A stretch of DNA of 64,000 nucleotides, taken from NCBI GenBank assembly GCA_018228665.1, contig CP073692.1, forward strand, positions 682,001-746,000, written 5' to 3'. Below the pieces are notes generated by a model. The model made no database searches and had not been told where the DNA came from. It was given only the letters and a program-made list of their open reading frames with translations. The position numbers and the translations under genes were made by a program. Below, in pieces: positions 1 to 8,451 of this stretch. Each line of letters begins with the position of its first letter. Within the stretch, counting starts at the first letter, position 1. This DNA comes from Faecalicatena sp. Marseille-Q4148. GTDB lineage: Bacteria; Bacillota; Clostridia; Lachnospirales; Lachnospiraceae.

Positions 1-2
1 TT

Positions 3-1109
3 GGTGATGTTATATGGGAATACGATCTTCCATCAGATTTTTCTCGAAAATATACTTCAGCTGATATAGCCTTATTCAGTCGATGGTATTTAAAAGATTA
101 TCCTGTAAATGTTTGGAAACATCCAGAAGGTCTTTTAGTCATTGGATTCCCACCTGGATATATTGTGAATCATTACTTATCTTTCAAAACCATTTATTTA
201 CGTCCTTTATTTATTACTCTTGGGATTGTCTTTTTTACTAATATCTTTTTATTGATTTATCTTTTAATACGTAACACTTATCGGATAGAAAAGGCAATTA
301 AACCTGCTCTAAATGGTATCCAAGCGCTTTCAAAAAGTGAAACATTCCATCTGGATGAAAAAGGAGAATTATCAGAAATCAATATCTGTTTAAATCATGC
401 TGGTGAATATTTACAAAAAAAAGATAACACACGTGCAGAATGGATTCGGGGTGTTTCACATGATATCCGTACACCACTTTCTATCATTTTAGGTTATGCA
501 TGTGAAATTGAAGATGATACCAATCTTCCTATCATCACAAGGAAACAGGCAAAAGCAATAAGAAAAAAAAGCGAAAAACTACAATCACTTATTTCTGATC
601 TTAATTTAACTACTAAACTGGAATATTCCATGTATCCTCTAAAAAAAAGAAGTGTCGATATCGTTGAATTAGCAAGGCAGGTCGTCAGTGAATTTTTAAA
701 TGAATTACCAGAACAATACCCTATAGAATTTCGGGAGGATTCGCAGCCTTGTACGATTACATTAAATGGGGATCATTCTTTGCTGCATCGTATGTTATAC
801 AACTTGATTTCCAACTGTATTATTCATAATCCAAATGGGTGTAACATTACACTCTCCATTTTTTCTAATGCTGATAGCTGCTTTTTTGATATTTGTGATG
901 ATGGATGCGGCATCAGTCCTGCACGTTTGAAAACTTTAAATGATACTGGAACCATTTTCAGTACACAGGAAAAAACAGAATGTACAGAACATGGATTGGG
1001 AATTAAAATTGTACAGCAAATTGTCAATTTGCATAAAGGTAAACTATATTTTAGTAACCTTGAACCACATGGACTAAGTGTAAAGATTGAAATTCCATTT
1101 ATAGTGTGA
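3..1109 (+). CDS. Sensor histidine kinase, 5' end outside window
   Basis: The frame is open from the left window edge, so the gene is truncated upstream; a GTG at 165 is only an internal codon. The visible protein begins with the end of an extracellular sensor region, then one membrane segment near bases 190-270, a HAMP-like linker, an H-box (VSHDIRTP, near base 455), an N-box (NLISNCIIHN), a G1 box (DDGCGI) and a G2 box (HGLGIKI). All catalytic boxes are intact, so this is a membrane kinase that should phosphorylate a response regulator lying to the left. It is the only kinase here on the plus strand and is separated from the next operon by a shared terminator. The ligand cannot be inferred. 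Confidence 0.88.
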   Translation, partial: GDVIWEYDLPSDFSRKYTSADIALFSRWYLKDYPVNVWKHPEGLLVIGFPPGYIVNHYLSFKTIYLRPLFITLGIVFFTNIFLLIYLLIRNTYRIEKAIKPALNGIQALSKSETFHLDEKGELSEINICLNHAGEYLQKKDNTRAEWIRGVSHDIRTPLSIILGYACEIEDDTNLPIITRKQAKAIRKKSEKLQSLISDLNLTTKLEYSMYPLKKRSVDIVELARQVVSEFLNELPEQYPIEFREDSQPCTITLNGDHSLLHRMLYNLISNCIIHNPNGCNITLSIFSNADSCFFDICDDGCGISPARLKTLNDTGTIFSTQEKTECTEHGLGIKIVQQIVNLHKGKLYFSNLEPHGLSVKIEIPFIV

Positions 1110-1155
1110 TGATTTCTTCTTTAATGCGTGGGAATTGCAACCTTTTAATCAAAGA

Positions 1156-1205
1156 TATAAAACGGCAAGATTCAGATTTTTATTTCTAAATCTCGCCGTT
1201 TTATA
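1156..1205. terminator. Bidirectional terminator between convergent units
   Basis: The arms AAAACGGC-AAGATT and AATCTC-GCCGTTTT pair with one mismatch around an AT-rich loop, with T-rich tracts on both sides. It lies 47 bases after the kinase stop and about 150 bases after the stop of the convergent immunity operon, so it can serve both. Bases 1206-1358 hold nothing else recognisable. Confidence 0.75.
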
Positions 1206-1358
1206 TCGTGACCTTTTTCTTCTCTGTGCTATATTTCGAATCCATCAGTAGCACGTTTATCTTAAGTATATAATAGTTTAACAAAGATCCATCAAAAGTT
1301 CCGAAATATCCATATATAAAGGTCTTCGCCACTACGTTTCAAAAGTTATAAAGAAATT

Positions 1359-1622
1359 TTAGAAAAGACGTGGGATTATAACCATAAATAATATCCCAAG
1401 TAAGTAAAGAACATTTACACCCAAACCAACTTTTACATAAATATCACGTTGCTGTCTTTTGAAAAATAAGAATAGTGCGTAAAGAAAACTGGCAACAATA
1501 AAAACACCGTAACCAATAGCAATAGCTGTTGCATTTGCAGCCGTAGGCTTCCAAACAAATAACATAGTAAGAGGCACAAAAATTGTAACAAGGGATATAA
1601 TACTTAAAAATTTTTCTTTCAT
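1359..1622 (-). CDS. Small membrane protein of the immunity operon
   Basis: This 87-residue protein has three hydrophobic segments (about residues 5-25, 32-53 and 65-86) separated by a basic turn (FKRQQRD), so it is probably integral to the membrane with three helices. I do not recognise the family. It has its own ribosome binding site (GGAAACC before the ATG) and starts 19 bases after the lipoprotein gene, making it the last gene of the operon that begins with the ATPase. Position and topology suggest an accessory immunity or transporter subunit; that role is inference only. Confidence 0.7.
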   Translation of the reverse strand: MKEKFLSIISLVTIFVPLTMLFVWKPTAANATAIAIGYGVFIVASFLYALFLFFKRQQRDIYVKVGLGVNVLYLLGILFMVIIPRLF

Positions 1623-1641
1623 AATGGTTTCCTTTCTATTA

Positions 1642-2100
1642 TCATTTGAGTTTTAATTTCAGTGAACCTGTAAAATTATCTGCTTCAATCAGAACATAAT
1701 TGCTTGCAGATGGAAGTTCAATAGTATTATTATATGAGTTTTCTGTATCACAAAGGATCTTCGGTTCATCCGTTCCCGTTTGTAAAATTAGTTTCAACTT
1801 CCCGGTTTGAGCAGCTATATCACAAGAAATTTCTATTTTATTTCCATTATCTCGTTCAAGAGCTGTTCCCCCGAAAATGATTTCATTACCGGAAAAATCA
1901 TCATAGTCAGCAGTATAATTTCCTACATAGCTATCTATACCAAATTCACGTTTTCCTTGCAAATCTTTATTATCTGTTAAACCCTTATCTCCAATAGATT
2001 GTAAGGTTTGATTATAATTACTTACAATTTCATCTTTAGAACAGGCAGTTACAGAAACAAGACAACATAACATTAAAAATAAAGGTATCAGCTTTTTCAT
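1642..2100 (-). CDS. Lipoprotein of lantibiotic-immunity-type operon
   Basis: The 152-residue product starts with a basic tip, a hydrophobic core and a lipobox ending VTAC (Cys about residue 20), so it should be a membrane-anchored extracytoplasmic lipoprotein. The mature part is polar with a predicted beta-rich C-terminal half and no catalytic motif I recognise. It overlaps the preceding permease gene by four bases (ATGA), indicating translational coupling. In lantibiotic immunity loci, lipoproteins of the LanI type bind the peptide outside the membrane beside a LanFEG transporter. The gene order fits that, but there is no recognisable sequence similarity to NisI or SpaI. Confidence 0.8.
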   Translation of the reverse strand: MKKLIPLFLMLCCLVSVTACSKDEIVSNYNQTLQSIGDKGLTDNKDLQGKREFGIDSYVGNYTADYDDFSGNEIIFGGTALERDNGNKIEISCDIAAQTGKLKLILQTGTDEPKILCDTENSYNNTIELPSASNYVLIEADNFTGSLKLKLK

Positions 2101-2915
2101 TTTGCAATCTTCCTTTCTGTTTTTCTTCTTTTTTGAGATAAAGGGGTAGCTAAAGTTTCTTTTTGTGGAATAGAAATTATTATCAATGATAATATAAGCA
2201 TAGCTAACATCGTTAAAACACCTAATAAAATGCTTTGAGAAGATGAATAAGCACCGGTAGTATCTGTCACAAATCCTTCTCCGTTAAAGCCGACTATACT
2301 TAATCCGGCAGAGAGCGGATACAAATTTCTGATAATAGGATTTTTGAAGTAAATACTAATATATCCTAATAGAAAAGCTGCAACAGCCCCGCCCTTGAAA
2401 GAGTTTTGTTTTTTCCCACAGTGTGCGATAAGTGGCATTTCTCCAATAAATGTAAATAATGCCATTCCACAAATTTGTATAGTACCAATTATAATCGTTG
2501 ATAAAGTCATATTCTCACGACAAGCGATTATTCCGACTATAATAGTGACAAATGAATTACATAACCCTAAAAGTATAGAAAGTAGTCCTATTGTAGTTAG
2601 CTTACCAATCATCAGTTTAGGAAAAGCAATAGGAATAACTTGCAGATTTTTTAGTGTATCATCAGTGTATTCCCGATTAATCATATAGCCACCAATTAAA
2701 GCTATAATCATAGGAAAAAACATGGTCATATTATTCCAAATCGTACTATTAAGTAAATCAGGAAATGTATAATTCAAGACATTTTTAGCTTCATCTGTCA
2801 TAATTTTTTGCATAACGATTGAAATAATAGGGGAACACGCTACACCAAATATACCAACCAAAATAATACTGTATCTTTTTAACTTTTGAAATTCTGTTGT
2901 AATAAAAGCAAGCAT
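2097..2915 (-). CDS. ABC-2 permease, LanG/MutG-like
   Basis: The product has about 272 residues and six hydrophobic segments, with the layout of lantibiotic-protection ABC permeases: a short cytosolic N-terminus (LAFITTEFQKLKR), TM1, a modest outer loop, then a conserved cytosolic stretch (NREYTDDTLKNLQ) typical of ABC-2 exporters. The GTG at 2921 lies too close to AGGAGG; the ATG at 2915 is 7 bases from it and is preferred. It pairs with the next permease upstream and with the operon ATPase to form a heteromeric exporter, likely expelling a membrane-active peptide. A basic tail (SQKRRKTERK) ends the protein. Confidence 0.85.
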   Translation of the reverse strand: MLAFITTEFQKLKRYSIILVGIFGVACSPIISIVMQKIMTDEAKNVLNYTFPDLLNSTIWNNMTMFFPMIIALIGGYMINREYTDDTLKNLQVIPIAFPKLMIGKLTTIGLLSILLGLCNSFVTIIVGIIACRENMTLSTIIIGTIQICGMALFTFIGEMPLIAHCGKKQNSFKGGAVAAFLLGYISIYFKNPIIRNLYPLSAGLSIVGFNGEGFVTDTTGAYSSSQSILLGVLTMLAMLILSLIIISIPQKETLATPLSQKRRKTERKIAK

Positions 2916-2926
2916 ATTCACACCTC

Positions 2927-3712
2927 CTATATTTCACGACGATTATAAATTTTTATAATTGCATAAATTGATACGAACAGAAAGAGTGCAATAATACAGA
3001 CGCATATATGAGTTGGGACAAAATAAGGACGCATAGTGTTATAAAATTCAGCCGCAGCTCCGTTCCCTTCGTCGTAAAATTGATAAATCCAACGATTGAT
3101 TACAGGTATAGGTAAGATTGTTCCTATATTTACCCCTATTGGTGTCAGCATTCCTATATCTGTTACATGAATTACATAGTTTATAATTGTATAAAAAAGG
3201 GTAATGACAATAGAAATCAAGTCACTTTTATTGAACCATACAACTAATGCCACACAAGGTAAAGCCGCAGCTAAGAGCATTATTCCCAATCCTATACTCA
3301 ATACAAATTTTTGTGCCATGTTTTCCATAGCAATACCAAGGATTTTTGAACACAACATACTGGCAAAAAAGCCTAAAAGAGTATAAGCTACTGAAATAAT
3401 AGCCATTACTCCTATTTTTGCTACAACTATTTTACTTTTGCTGACAGGAATGGTTGTAAGGTTCTTTAAAGTGTCATTATCTGTTTCTGTAAAGAACAGA
3501 GAAGTTGCAATAACAACCAATATCGGCAACAAAAGAAGAAAATCGCCATAGTCCACAATGCCAGAAAACAAATTATCATAATTAACTTGTGTTGGAATGT
3601 TCCAATATAAAGCAGTCATTACTACCGGAAAAACCAAAGCAACAAGAGTAGCCAAAACAAAAAGAGAACGTCGTTTAAATTTGTAAAATTCGCATTTAAT
3701 CAGTTTAAGCAA
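2927..3712 (-). CDS. ABC-2 permease, LanE/MutE-like, UUG start
   Basis: This 261-residue integral membrane protein has six predicted helices and the family landmark ETDNDTLKNL after TM2, the same position and similar sequence as in the neighbouring permease. They are therefore paralogous halves of one transporter. No in-frame ATG exists near the 5' end; TTG at 3712 sits 8 bases from GGAGG and overlaps the end of the ATPase gene by 8 bases, so translation is probably coupled. The long loop before the last helix (about residues 190-230) is unusually polar. Confidence 0.86.
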   Translation of the reverse strand: MLKLIKCEFYKFKRRSLFVLATLVALVFPVVMTALYWNIPTQVNYDNLFSGIVDYGDFLLLLPILVVIATSLFFTETDNDTLKNLTTIPVSKSKIVVAKIGVMAIISVAYTLLGFFASMLCSKILGIAMENMAQKFVLSIGLGIMLLAAALPCVALVVWFNKSDLISIVITLFYTIINYVIHVTDIGMLTPIGVNIGTILPIPVINRWIYQFYDEGNGAAAEFYNTMRPYFVPTHICVCIIALFLFVSIYAIIKIYNRREI

Positions 3713-4631
3713 TTCCCTCGCCTCCTGTCACACGCTTGAAATAATCTTCAAGGCTTTCTTCACAAGTATGAGCTTCTGATACCTCCAATCCATTTTCTAC
3801 AAAGGCGGTTACAATTTTCCCTACTGGTAAATCAAGATTGTGTAGACGTAAATTGTGGTCGTCCTGTATAGAAAAATGGTTTTCGTGGAAAGTACGTTCC
3901 AAAATTCTTGCTGCCTGTGCGGTATCAGAAAGAGTAAATCGGATATGTTTGCTACTTTTTTGATCCAGTTCCGCAAGACTTTCTTCTTCCAGTAGTGCGC
4001 CATGGTCGATAATTCCAATATCATCAGCCAGTAGCGAAATTTCTGAAAGAATATGACTGGAAATTAAAATGGTTTTTCCTCTCGCGTCACAAAGTTCACG
4101 AATAAAAGAACGAACCTCTGCAATTCCAATCGGATCAAGCCCATTGATAGGTTCATCTAAAATCAAAAGCTCCGGGTCGTGCATAACAGCAAGTGCAATC
4201 GCAAGCCGTTGTTTCATACCAAGAGAATACTGGGAAAACAGTTTTTTGTCTTTATAAGGCAATCCCACCAAATCTAAAGCGTCTTTGATTGCGTGGCGGT
4301 TTGGTACTCCCCGTAGGGTTGCAAAGATACGCAAATTTTCCGTAGCAGTCAGATTAGGATAAAAACCGGGGGACTCAATCAGACTACCGATACGGGGCAA
4401 CAATTTCTTTTCATTCCCCTGCAAAGACTTTCCCCATATTTTAACTTCGCCGGAAGTTGGCTTTGTCAATCCAAGTAGCATTTTCATAGTGGTCGTTTTT
4501 CCGGCTCCGTTTCTTCCAAGCAGTCCGTAAATTCTCCCTTTCTGCACATGAATATTTAAGTCAGCAACACTCTTTTGTGAGCCGTACTGTTTTGTAAGAT
4601 TTTTTGTTTCAATGATGTAATTTGTATCCAT
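3705..4631 (-). CDS. ABC transporter ATPase, LanF/MutF-like
   Basis: This is the ATP-binding subunit of the immunity transporter. Walker A (GRNGAGKTT), signature (YSLGMKQR, a variant typical of LanF and Bcr-type exporters), Walker B (LLILDEP) and the H-loop (ISSH) are all present, followed by a C-terminal regulatory extension of about 90 residues. The ATG at 4631 is 8 bases from AGGAGG; an earlier ATG at 4667 would put the promoter -10 inside the coding region and is rejected. First gene of an operon whose promoter carries four tandem 11-bp repeats. The target is probably a lantibiotic-like peptide, by family. Confidence 0.93.
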   Translation of the reverse strand: MDTNYIIETKNLTKQYGSQKSVADLNIHVQKGRIYGLLGRNGAGKTTTMKMLLGLTKPTSGEVKIWGKSLQGNEKKLLPRIGSLIESPGFYPNLTATENLRIFATLRGVPNRHAIKDALDLVGLPYKDKKLFSQYSLGMKQRLAIALAVMHDPELLILDEPINGLDPIGIAEVRSFIRELCDARGKTILISSHILSEISLLADDIGIIDHGALLEEESLAELDQKSSKHIRFTLSDTAQAARILERTFHENHFSIQDDHNLRLHNLDLPVGKIVTAFVENGLEVSEAHTCEESLEDYFKRVTGGEGIA

Positions 4632-4657
4632 ATTCAAAACCTCCTGTTCTGTAAGGT

Positions 4658-4711
4658 ATTCTATCACGCCAACCTTGCATTAACCTTGCCGCAACCTTGC
4701 ATTAACCTTGC
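4658..4711 (-). promoter_or_regulatory. Promoter with four 11-bp direct repeats
   Basis: On the plus strand AACCTTGC occurs at 4671, 4682, 4693 and 4704, exactly 11 bases apart; on the coding strand this is GCAAGGTT repeated four times. A -10-like TAGAAT (4658-4663) lies 7 bases downstream of the last repeat and no good -35 box is visible. One repeat per helical turn directly before the -10 is the geometry of OmpR/PhoB-class activated promoters. The likely binder is the RR encoded at 5690-6385. Confidence 0.75.
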
Positions 4712-4726
4712 AATTTAGGATAAAGT

Positions 4727-4762
4727 AAAAATGACAAAGGCTCCCGCCACAATGACGGGAAC
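4727..4762 (-). terminator. Terminator after the immunity kinase
   Basis: On the minus strand a GC-rich stem (GGTTCCCG / CGGGAGCC) with a 9-base loop is followed by a T-rich tail. It begins 4 bases after the kinase stop and separates the RR-HK transcript from the ATPase operon promoter. Confidence 0.8.
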
Positions 4763-4766
4763 CTGC

Positions 4767-5684
4767 TCAATCATCCAAAGGAAAAAGCAAAGTAAATTCA
4801 GTTCCTTTTCCCAGTAAACTTTCAACTGTTATGTTTCCACCCATCTTTTCTACTAATTGATGGACGATAGAAAGGCCCAGACCGCTGCCTTTTTCAGACC
4901 GACCTTTATCACACTTATAAAGCCGTTCAAAAATGTGTTTCAAATCTTCTTTCTCAATCCCTACACCATTATCTGCCAACAGTAGCCTCATATTATTTTT
5001 CTTTTTTGACAGGGAAATCTCAATTTTGTCTGCATGACTGTGGGCGATTACATTTTGAATGAGATTATTTATGATCCTTATATAGCTGTCCATATCAAGC
5101 CTTACTCGGACAGGTTGTTCAGGAATATCAATGTCATAATCAACCTGCTTATCCTCAAAAATAGGTATCCAGTCAATCAGGATATTTCTTGTCAGCTCTG
5201 CAGCTTCAACAGACTGGATCTCCAAAGCAAACTCGTCGGAATTTAATTTGAACCAGTCAAAGAGTACATCAATATATTCTTTCAGATCGTGAGCTTTCCG
5301 ACGGGCGGTTTCGATATAATCATCCCGGTCTTTCCCAGTAACAAGCCCTTTATGTGCAGCATCAAGATACCCAATAAGAGTGGTAAGGGGCGTTCGGACA
5401 TCATGGGAAAGGCTCGTCATAAGCTGGCGGTTGGTTTCTTCTGTCTGCCGGACAATAGAAAGCCTGTTTTCATAAGCCACAACAATTTCATTGATTTCAT
5501 AGGAAATGGGGGCAACCAGTTCATTTGTTGCAGACAAAATACGCCGATTGCCATTTCCGTTTTTCACATCAATTAAGGCATCCGTCATTTCTGCTATTTG
5601 CTTCTTTACGTGCTGAATGAGAAAGATGGAGATCAGCACAGCCAAAACAGCAATCACAATGGACAAGAAAATGATGATTTCCAT
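4767..5684 (-). CDS. Sensor histidine kinase of the immunity module
   Basis: The 305-residue kinase has a single N-terminal membrane helix (about residues 3-24), almost no extracellular part, a linker, H-box LSHDVRTP (about residue 93), N-box NLIQNVIAH, G1 DNGVGI and G2 GSGLGLSI. With one helix and no sensor domain it probably reads the state of a membrane partner such as the neighbouring transporter, or ligand at the membrane. It follows its RR by five bases, with AGGAGG 10 bases before the ATG. Its output presumably controls the repeat-bearing promoter at 4658-4711. Confidence 0.92.
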   Translation of the reverse strand: MEIIIFLSIVIAVLAVLISIFLIQHVKKQIAEMTDALIDVKNGNGNRRILSATNELVAPISYEINEIVVAYENRLSIVRQTEETNRQLMTSLSHDVRTPLTTLIGYLDAAHKGLVTGKDRDDYIETARRKAHDLKEYIDVLFDWFKLNSDEFALEIQSVEAAELTRNILIDWIPIFEDKQVDYDIDIPEQPVRVRLDMDSYIRIINNLIQNVIAHSHADKIEISLSKKKNNMRLLLADNGVGIEKEDLKHIFERLYKCDKGRSEKGSGLGLSIVHQLVEKMGGNITVESLLGKGTEFTLLFPLDD

Positions 5685-5689
5685 ACCAG

Positions 5690-6385
5690 CTATACCTCCT
5701 TATTAAAGCGGTAGCCAATTCCTTTGACCGTTTGGATATACTTCGGACTTGAAGGATTGACTTCTAGTTTTTTACGAAGCCGACTGATGATCGCCATAAT
5801 ATTACTATCGTCATAGAAGTATTCTTCTCCCCAGACTTTTTCATATATTTGCTGTTTCGTCAAAATCTTTCCTTGATTTTTCACACAATATAGCAACAAG
5901 TCAAATTCCTTTGGTGGAAGTTCAAAAGTTCCGTTTTCCGTAGTAATCGAGCGATTTTCGAGGTCAATTTTCAATCCATCAAATATAAGTTGCTGCTGTG
6001 CAGTGCCCTCTCGCTGATTAAAGCGGGTATAACGGCGGATCAAAGAAACGATACGGGCAATCAGTTCATCCATATCAAAAGGTTTTGTGAGATAATCGTC
6101 AGCTCCAGCCCGTAAGCCCCTAACTTTAGAAACGCTGTCATTTTTGGATGTGAACATCAAAATCGGCAAGCTGTTTTCCTTTCTGATTTCTTCCAGCGTT
6201 TCAAAGCCATCCATTCCAGGCATCATCACATCCAGTATAACAAGCTGATATTGCTTTTCTTTCAATTTTTGTAGTCCTGCTTTTCCGGTATTACAAAAAT
6301 CTGCTTCTATATCTTCCGATAGAATACTGCGTTTAATCAAAAGACAAAGTTCTTGATCATCATCAATTATCAAAACATTATGCAT
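5690..6385 (-). CDS. OmpR-family response regulator
   Basis: The 231-residue RR has an N-terminal receiver domain with the acidic pair (IDDD, residues 6-9), phospho-acceptor Asp in VILDVMMPG (about residue 52) and the conserved Lys (LTKPFD). A C-terminal winged helix ends in a YIQTVKGIGYRF motif. It is first in a two-gene operon with the kinase. An RR of this class recognises tandem repeats about 11 bp apart, which fits the array in front of the ATPase operon. The ribosome binding site AAGGAG lies 9 bases before the ATG. Confidence 0.95.
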   Translation of the reverse strand: MHNVLIIDDDQELCLLIKRSILSEDIEADFCNTGKAGLQKLKEKQYQLVILDVMMPGMDGFETLEEIRKENSLPILMFTSKNDSVSKVRGLRAGADDYLTKPFDMDELIARIVSLIRRYTRFNQREGTAQQQLIFDGLKIDLENRSITTENGTFELPPKEFDLLLYCVKNQGKILTKQQIYEKVWGEEYFYDDSNIMAIISRLRKKLEVNPSSPKYIQTVKGIGYRFNKEV

Positions 6386-6420
6386 CTATTAATTCTCCTT
6401 CCCAAATAAGATTCCACTTC

Positions 6421-6449
6421 ATTATAATTCGATATTTTAAAAGACACAA
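6421..6449 (-). promoter_or_regulatory. Sigma-A-like promoter of the RR-HK operon
   Basis: TTGTGT (6444-6449 on the plus coordinates) and a perfect TATAAT (6421-6426) are separated by 17 bases on the minus strand, about 35 bases upstream of the RR start codon. No tandem repeat is seen here, so this operon looks constitutive rather than self-activated. Confidence 0.7.
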
Positions 6450-6465
6450 GAAATAATACCCGATT

Positions 6466-6497
6466 GTTAAAAAGCAAGTTTCCATTTAGAAACCTGC
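6466..6497 (-). terminator. Terminator downstream of the DUF523 gene
   Basis: GCAGGTTTC / GAAACTTGC (one mismatch, 6-base loop) is followed by a T tract on the minus strand. It lies between the DUF523 stop at 6595 and the RR promoter. A second TATAAT on the minus strand (6539-6544) is upstream of the hairpin but has no matching -35. Confidence 0.65.
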
Positions 6498-6594
6498 CTT
6501 TTATGATTCTTTATGAACTTTTTTATCCTTCCAATGATATTATACAATTAAACAAATTGAGATTTGTTATTTGGGTAAATAAGAAACTGAAAAC

Positions 6595-7011
6595 TTATAT
6601 TTCTTCAACATCAATAATCTTATATCCTCTTTGTTTTAGTTCTTTTACAAACAATCCCATTCCAGAAATTAATTTTCCGGTAAAGCTACCGTCATATATC
6701 TGGTTGACGCCACAAGTCGGACTTCTGGATTGCAATATAACAAGGTCAATGTTTTCATTTTGAATTTTTGATAATGCAATCTGCACTGCTTTATCATATT
6801 CTGAACTAACATCATTTCCGTTTTCATCAACTACTCTCCCATTCACAATTTCTGCGCAAGATCTGGGGATTTTCATACCTGCTAATACTTCCGGGCAGAT
6901 AGAAATAACTTTTTTATCTTTCAAGAAATTGATTGCTGTTATATTTTCGTTATTTTTCCCATTATATTTACAGTTCACTCCCAGAATACAGGCACTAACC
7001 AATACTTTCAT
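6595..7011 (-). CDS. DUF523 family protein
   Basis: The 138-residue cytoplasmic protein shows the DUF523 hallmarks: N-terminal SACILG followed by Cys and KYNG, a central ICPEVLAG, and a C-terminal SPTCG motif. The conserved cysteines suggest a metal or Fe-S site; the biochemical role of the family is not firmly established. The ATG at 7011 has GGGGAT 6 bases upstream and gives the usual family N-terminus, whereas a GTG four codons earlier has no site. It appears monocistronic. Confidence 0.9.
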   Translation of the reverse strand: MKVLVSACILGVNCKYNGKNNENITAINFLKDKKVISICPEVLAGMKIPRSCAEIVNGRVVDENGNDVSSEYDKAVQIALSKIQNENIDLVILQSRSPTCGVNQIYDGSFTGKLISGMGLFVKELKQRGYKIIDVEEI

Positions 7012-7106
7012 ATTTATCCCCACTTTAAATTAAATTTTTCATATTGGATTCATAAGCTATCAGTTGTTCCACAATAAACAACATCTTCTTCATTCAGCTA
7101 TTTGAA

Positions 7107-7364
7107 TTAGAGTTCTATTCTCACCTTAGATGGTCTGTCTTCACGATATATGACTTTAAGCGTTGCACCTTTATCGGGAATCTTCTTACCAGCACCAATG
7201 CACTTCCTGCAAATGTAATCTTTGCCTTCTATTGTATATTTAATCTTTATTATATATGGAAAGTCTGCTCCATCCATGGCATGAATTCGGACAGATTTAC
7301 GGTTTACTTTTAACCACCATTGTTTAGTCACTGAAATTATCGTTCCGATTGTTTCTTTTTCCAT
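7107..7364 (-). CDS. Small hypothetical protein with CxxC
   Basis: The product has 85 residues when started at the ATG at 7364, which has GGAAGG 8 bases upstream; an in-frame upstream start at 7397 lacks a site. It is basic, predicted mainly beta, and has a central CRKC pair (about residues 46-49) followed by a glycine/lysine turn. The SH3-like or OB-like beta pattern (GTIISV, YIIKIKYTI, TLKVIYR) resembles the family of small soluble proteins often found beside Lachnospiraceae transporters, but I cannot assign a function. Confidence 0.7.
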   Translation of the reverse strand: MEKETIGTIISVTKQWWLKVNRKSVRIHAMDGADFPYIIKIKYTIEGKDYICRKCIGAGKKIPDKGATLKVIYREDRPSKVRIEL

Positions 7365-7554
7365 TTTTATAACCTTCCTTTTTTCGAAAACTACCAAATG
7401 TCATGAAATATGTTGCCCACATTTTGTTTTTTGTGCATCTATAAAATATGTTTAGAATCATTAATGTAATTATTTAAAGTGTAAGAAGGCTCTTGCTCTT
7501 ATAACCCCATTCTAAGTGGTACAATTCAATTCTTACTTTATCTTTTTACACTTC

Positions 7555-8223
7555 TTAACTAAAAAATCCTAATACAAAAGTAACTAAAATAATGATAAAT
7601 GGAATATATACGGTGTAATCTTTCTTTATAGAGTTGCCCTTAGAAGATCTCTTTACTATTCGGAACCTTGTAATCAATCTAAAACATAAATAACCTAATA
7701 TTGTTCCAATGCCATTTGTTAAAAGATCATTTATATCTGTCGCCCTATACAATGTAAATAACTGAACAATTTCAATAAAAAAAGATAACCCCATACCAAT
7801 TAAAAATGTATTTCTTATACGTTCATAACTTTTACTGATCAATGGACACAAAAATCCGAATGGGATAAATAGAAAAATATTCAAAATAAAACTCAAACTA
7901 AATCCATCACTAAAAGGAATAAGATTTACATTAGGATTAAAGAAAGTTTCACCCAACTGCAACAGTCTTTTATATTCATCAAGAGTAGGGATACCTACAA
8001 TATTTACTAACATCAAACATAAATAGTAATACATTACCAACGACAAAACAGTTATTTTCAGTTTAGGTAACGTTTTATCTTTATTAAATATCCAAAATAA
8101 GAAAAATCCTATTAGAAAAACTCCTATTAGAAAAATAGGTTTTACCAAAAGTAAGTCTTTAATTGATTCAAATAAATTAAGCTGAATTGCTGTCCCTGTT
8201 TGGTTACTTTGTATCATCTCCAT
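7555..8223 (-). CDS. VanZ family membrane protein
   Basis: The 222-residue protein has five or six membrane helices and the VanZ landmarks: NLIPF after the first outer loop, NIFLFIPFGF, a helix with E and Q (FIEIVQ), and RATDINDLLTNGIG before the last helices. VanZ relatives give low-level teicoplanin resistance or reshape the envelope against lipopeptides and glycopeptides; other members are uncharacterised. There are no van ligase genes nearby, so this is a stand-alone VanZ-like protein in an envelope-stress neighbourhood. GGGAGG precedes the ATG by 9 bases. Confidence 0.9.
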   Translation of the reverse strand: MEMIQSNQTGTAIQLNLFESIKDLLLVKPIFLIGVFLIGFFLFWIFNKDKTLPKLKITVLSLVMYYYLCLMLVNIVGIPTLDEYKRLLQLGETFFNPNVNLIPFSDGFSLSFILNIFLFIPFGFLCPLISKSYERIRNTFLIGMGLSFFIEIVQLFTLYRATDINDLLTNGIGTILGYLCFRLITRFRIVKRSSKGNSIKKDYTVYIPFIIILVTFVLGFFS

Positions 8224-8264
8224 ATCTATGTACCTCCCTGCAGTTTTTAATGAGCTTTCTAGTA

Positions 8265-8290
8265 ATTATAGAAAGTTTGTTGGTCCAACA
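8265..8290 (-). promoter_or_regulatory. VanZ promoter with 13-bp palindrome
   Basis: A TATAAT on the minus strand (8265-8270) is preceded by the palindrome TGTTGG-T-CCAACA (8278-8290), which sits in the spacer where a dimeric repressor would block RNA polymerase. No repressor gene adjoins it. The -35 is poor. Confidence 0.45.
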
Positions 8291-8451
8291 TGCTCATAAT
8301 AGTTTCTAATAGTAATATCGATTTTATCATTCATTATACATTGCTATATCTAAGAAAATGGAAAGAATTTATTAATAGTTTTTTAATTTACTAGACAAGG
8401 AGGATTTATTACAAGAAAGTTTTTCAGTACTATTCCAGTTTATTAAATTCC

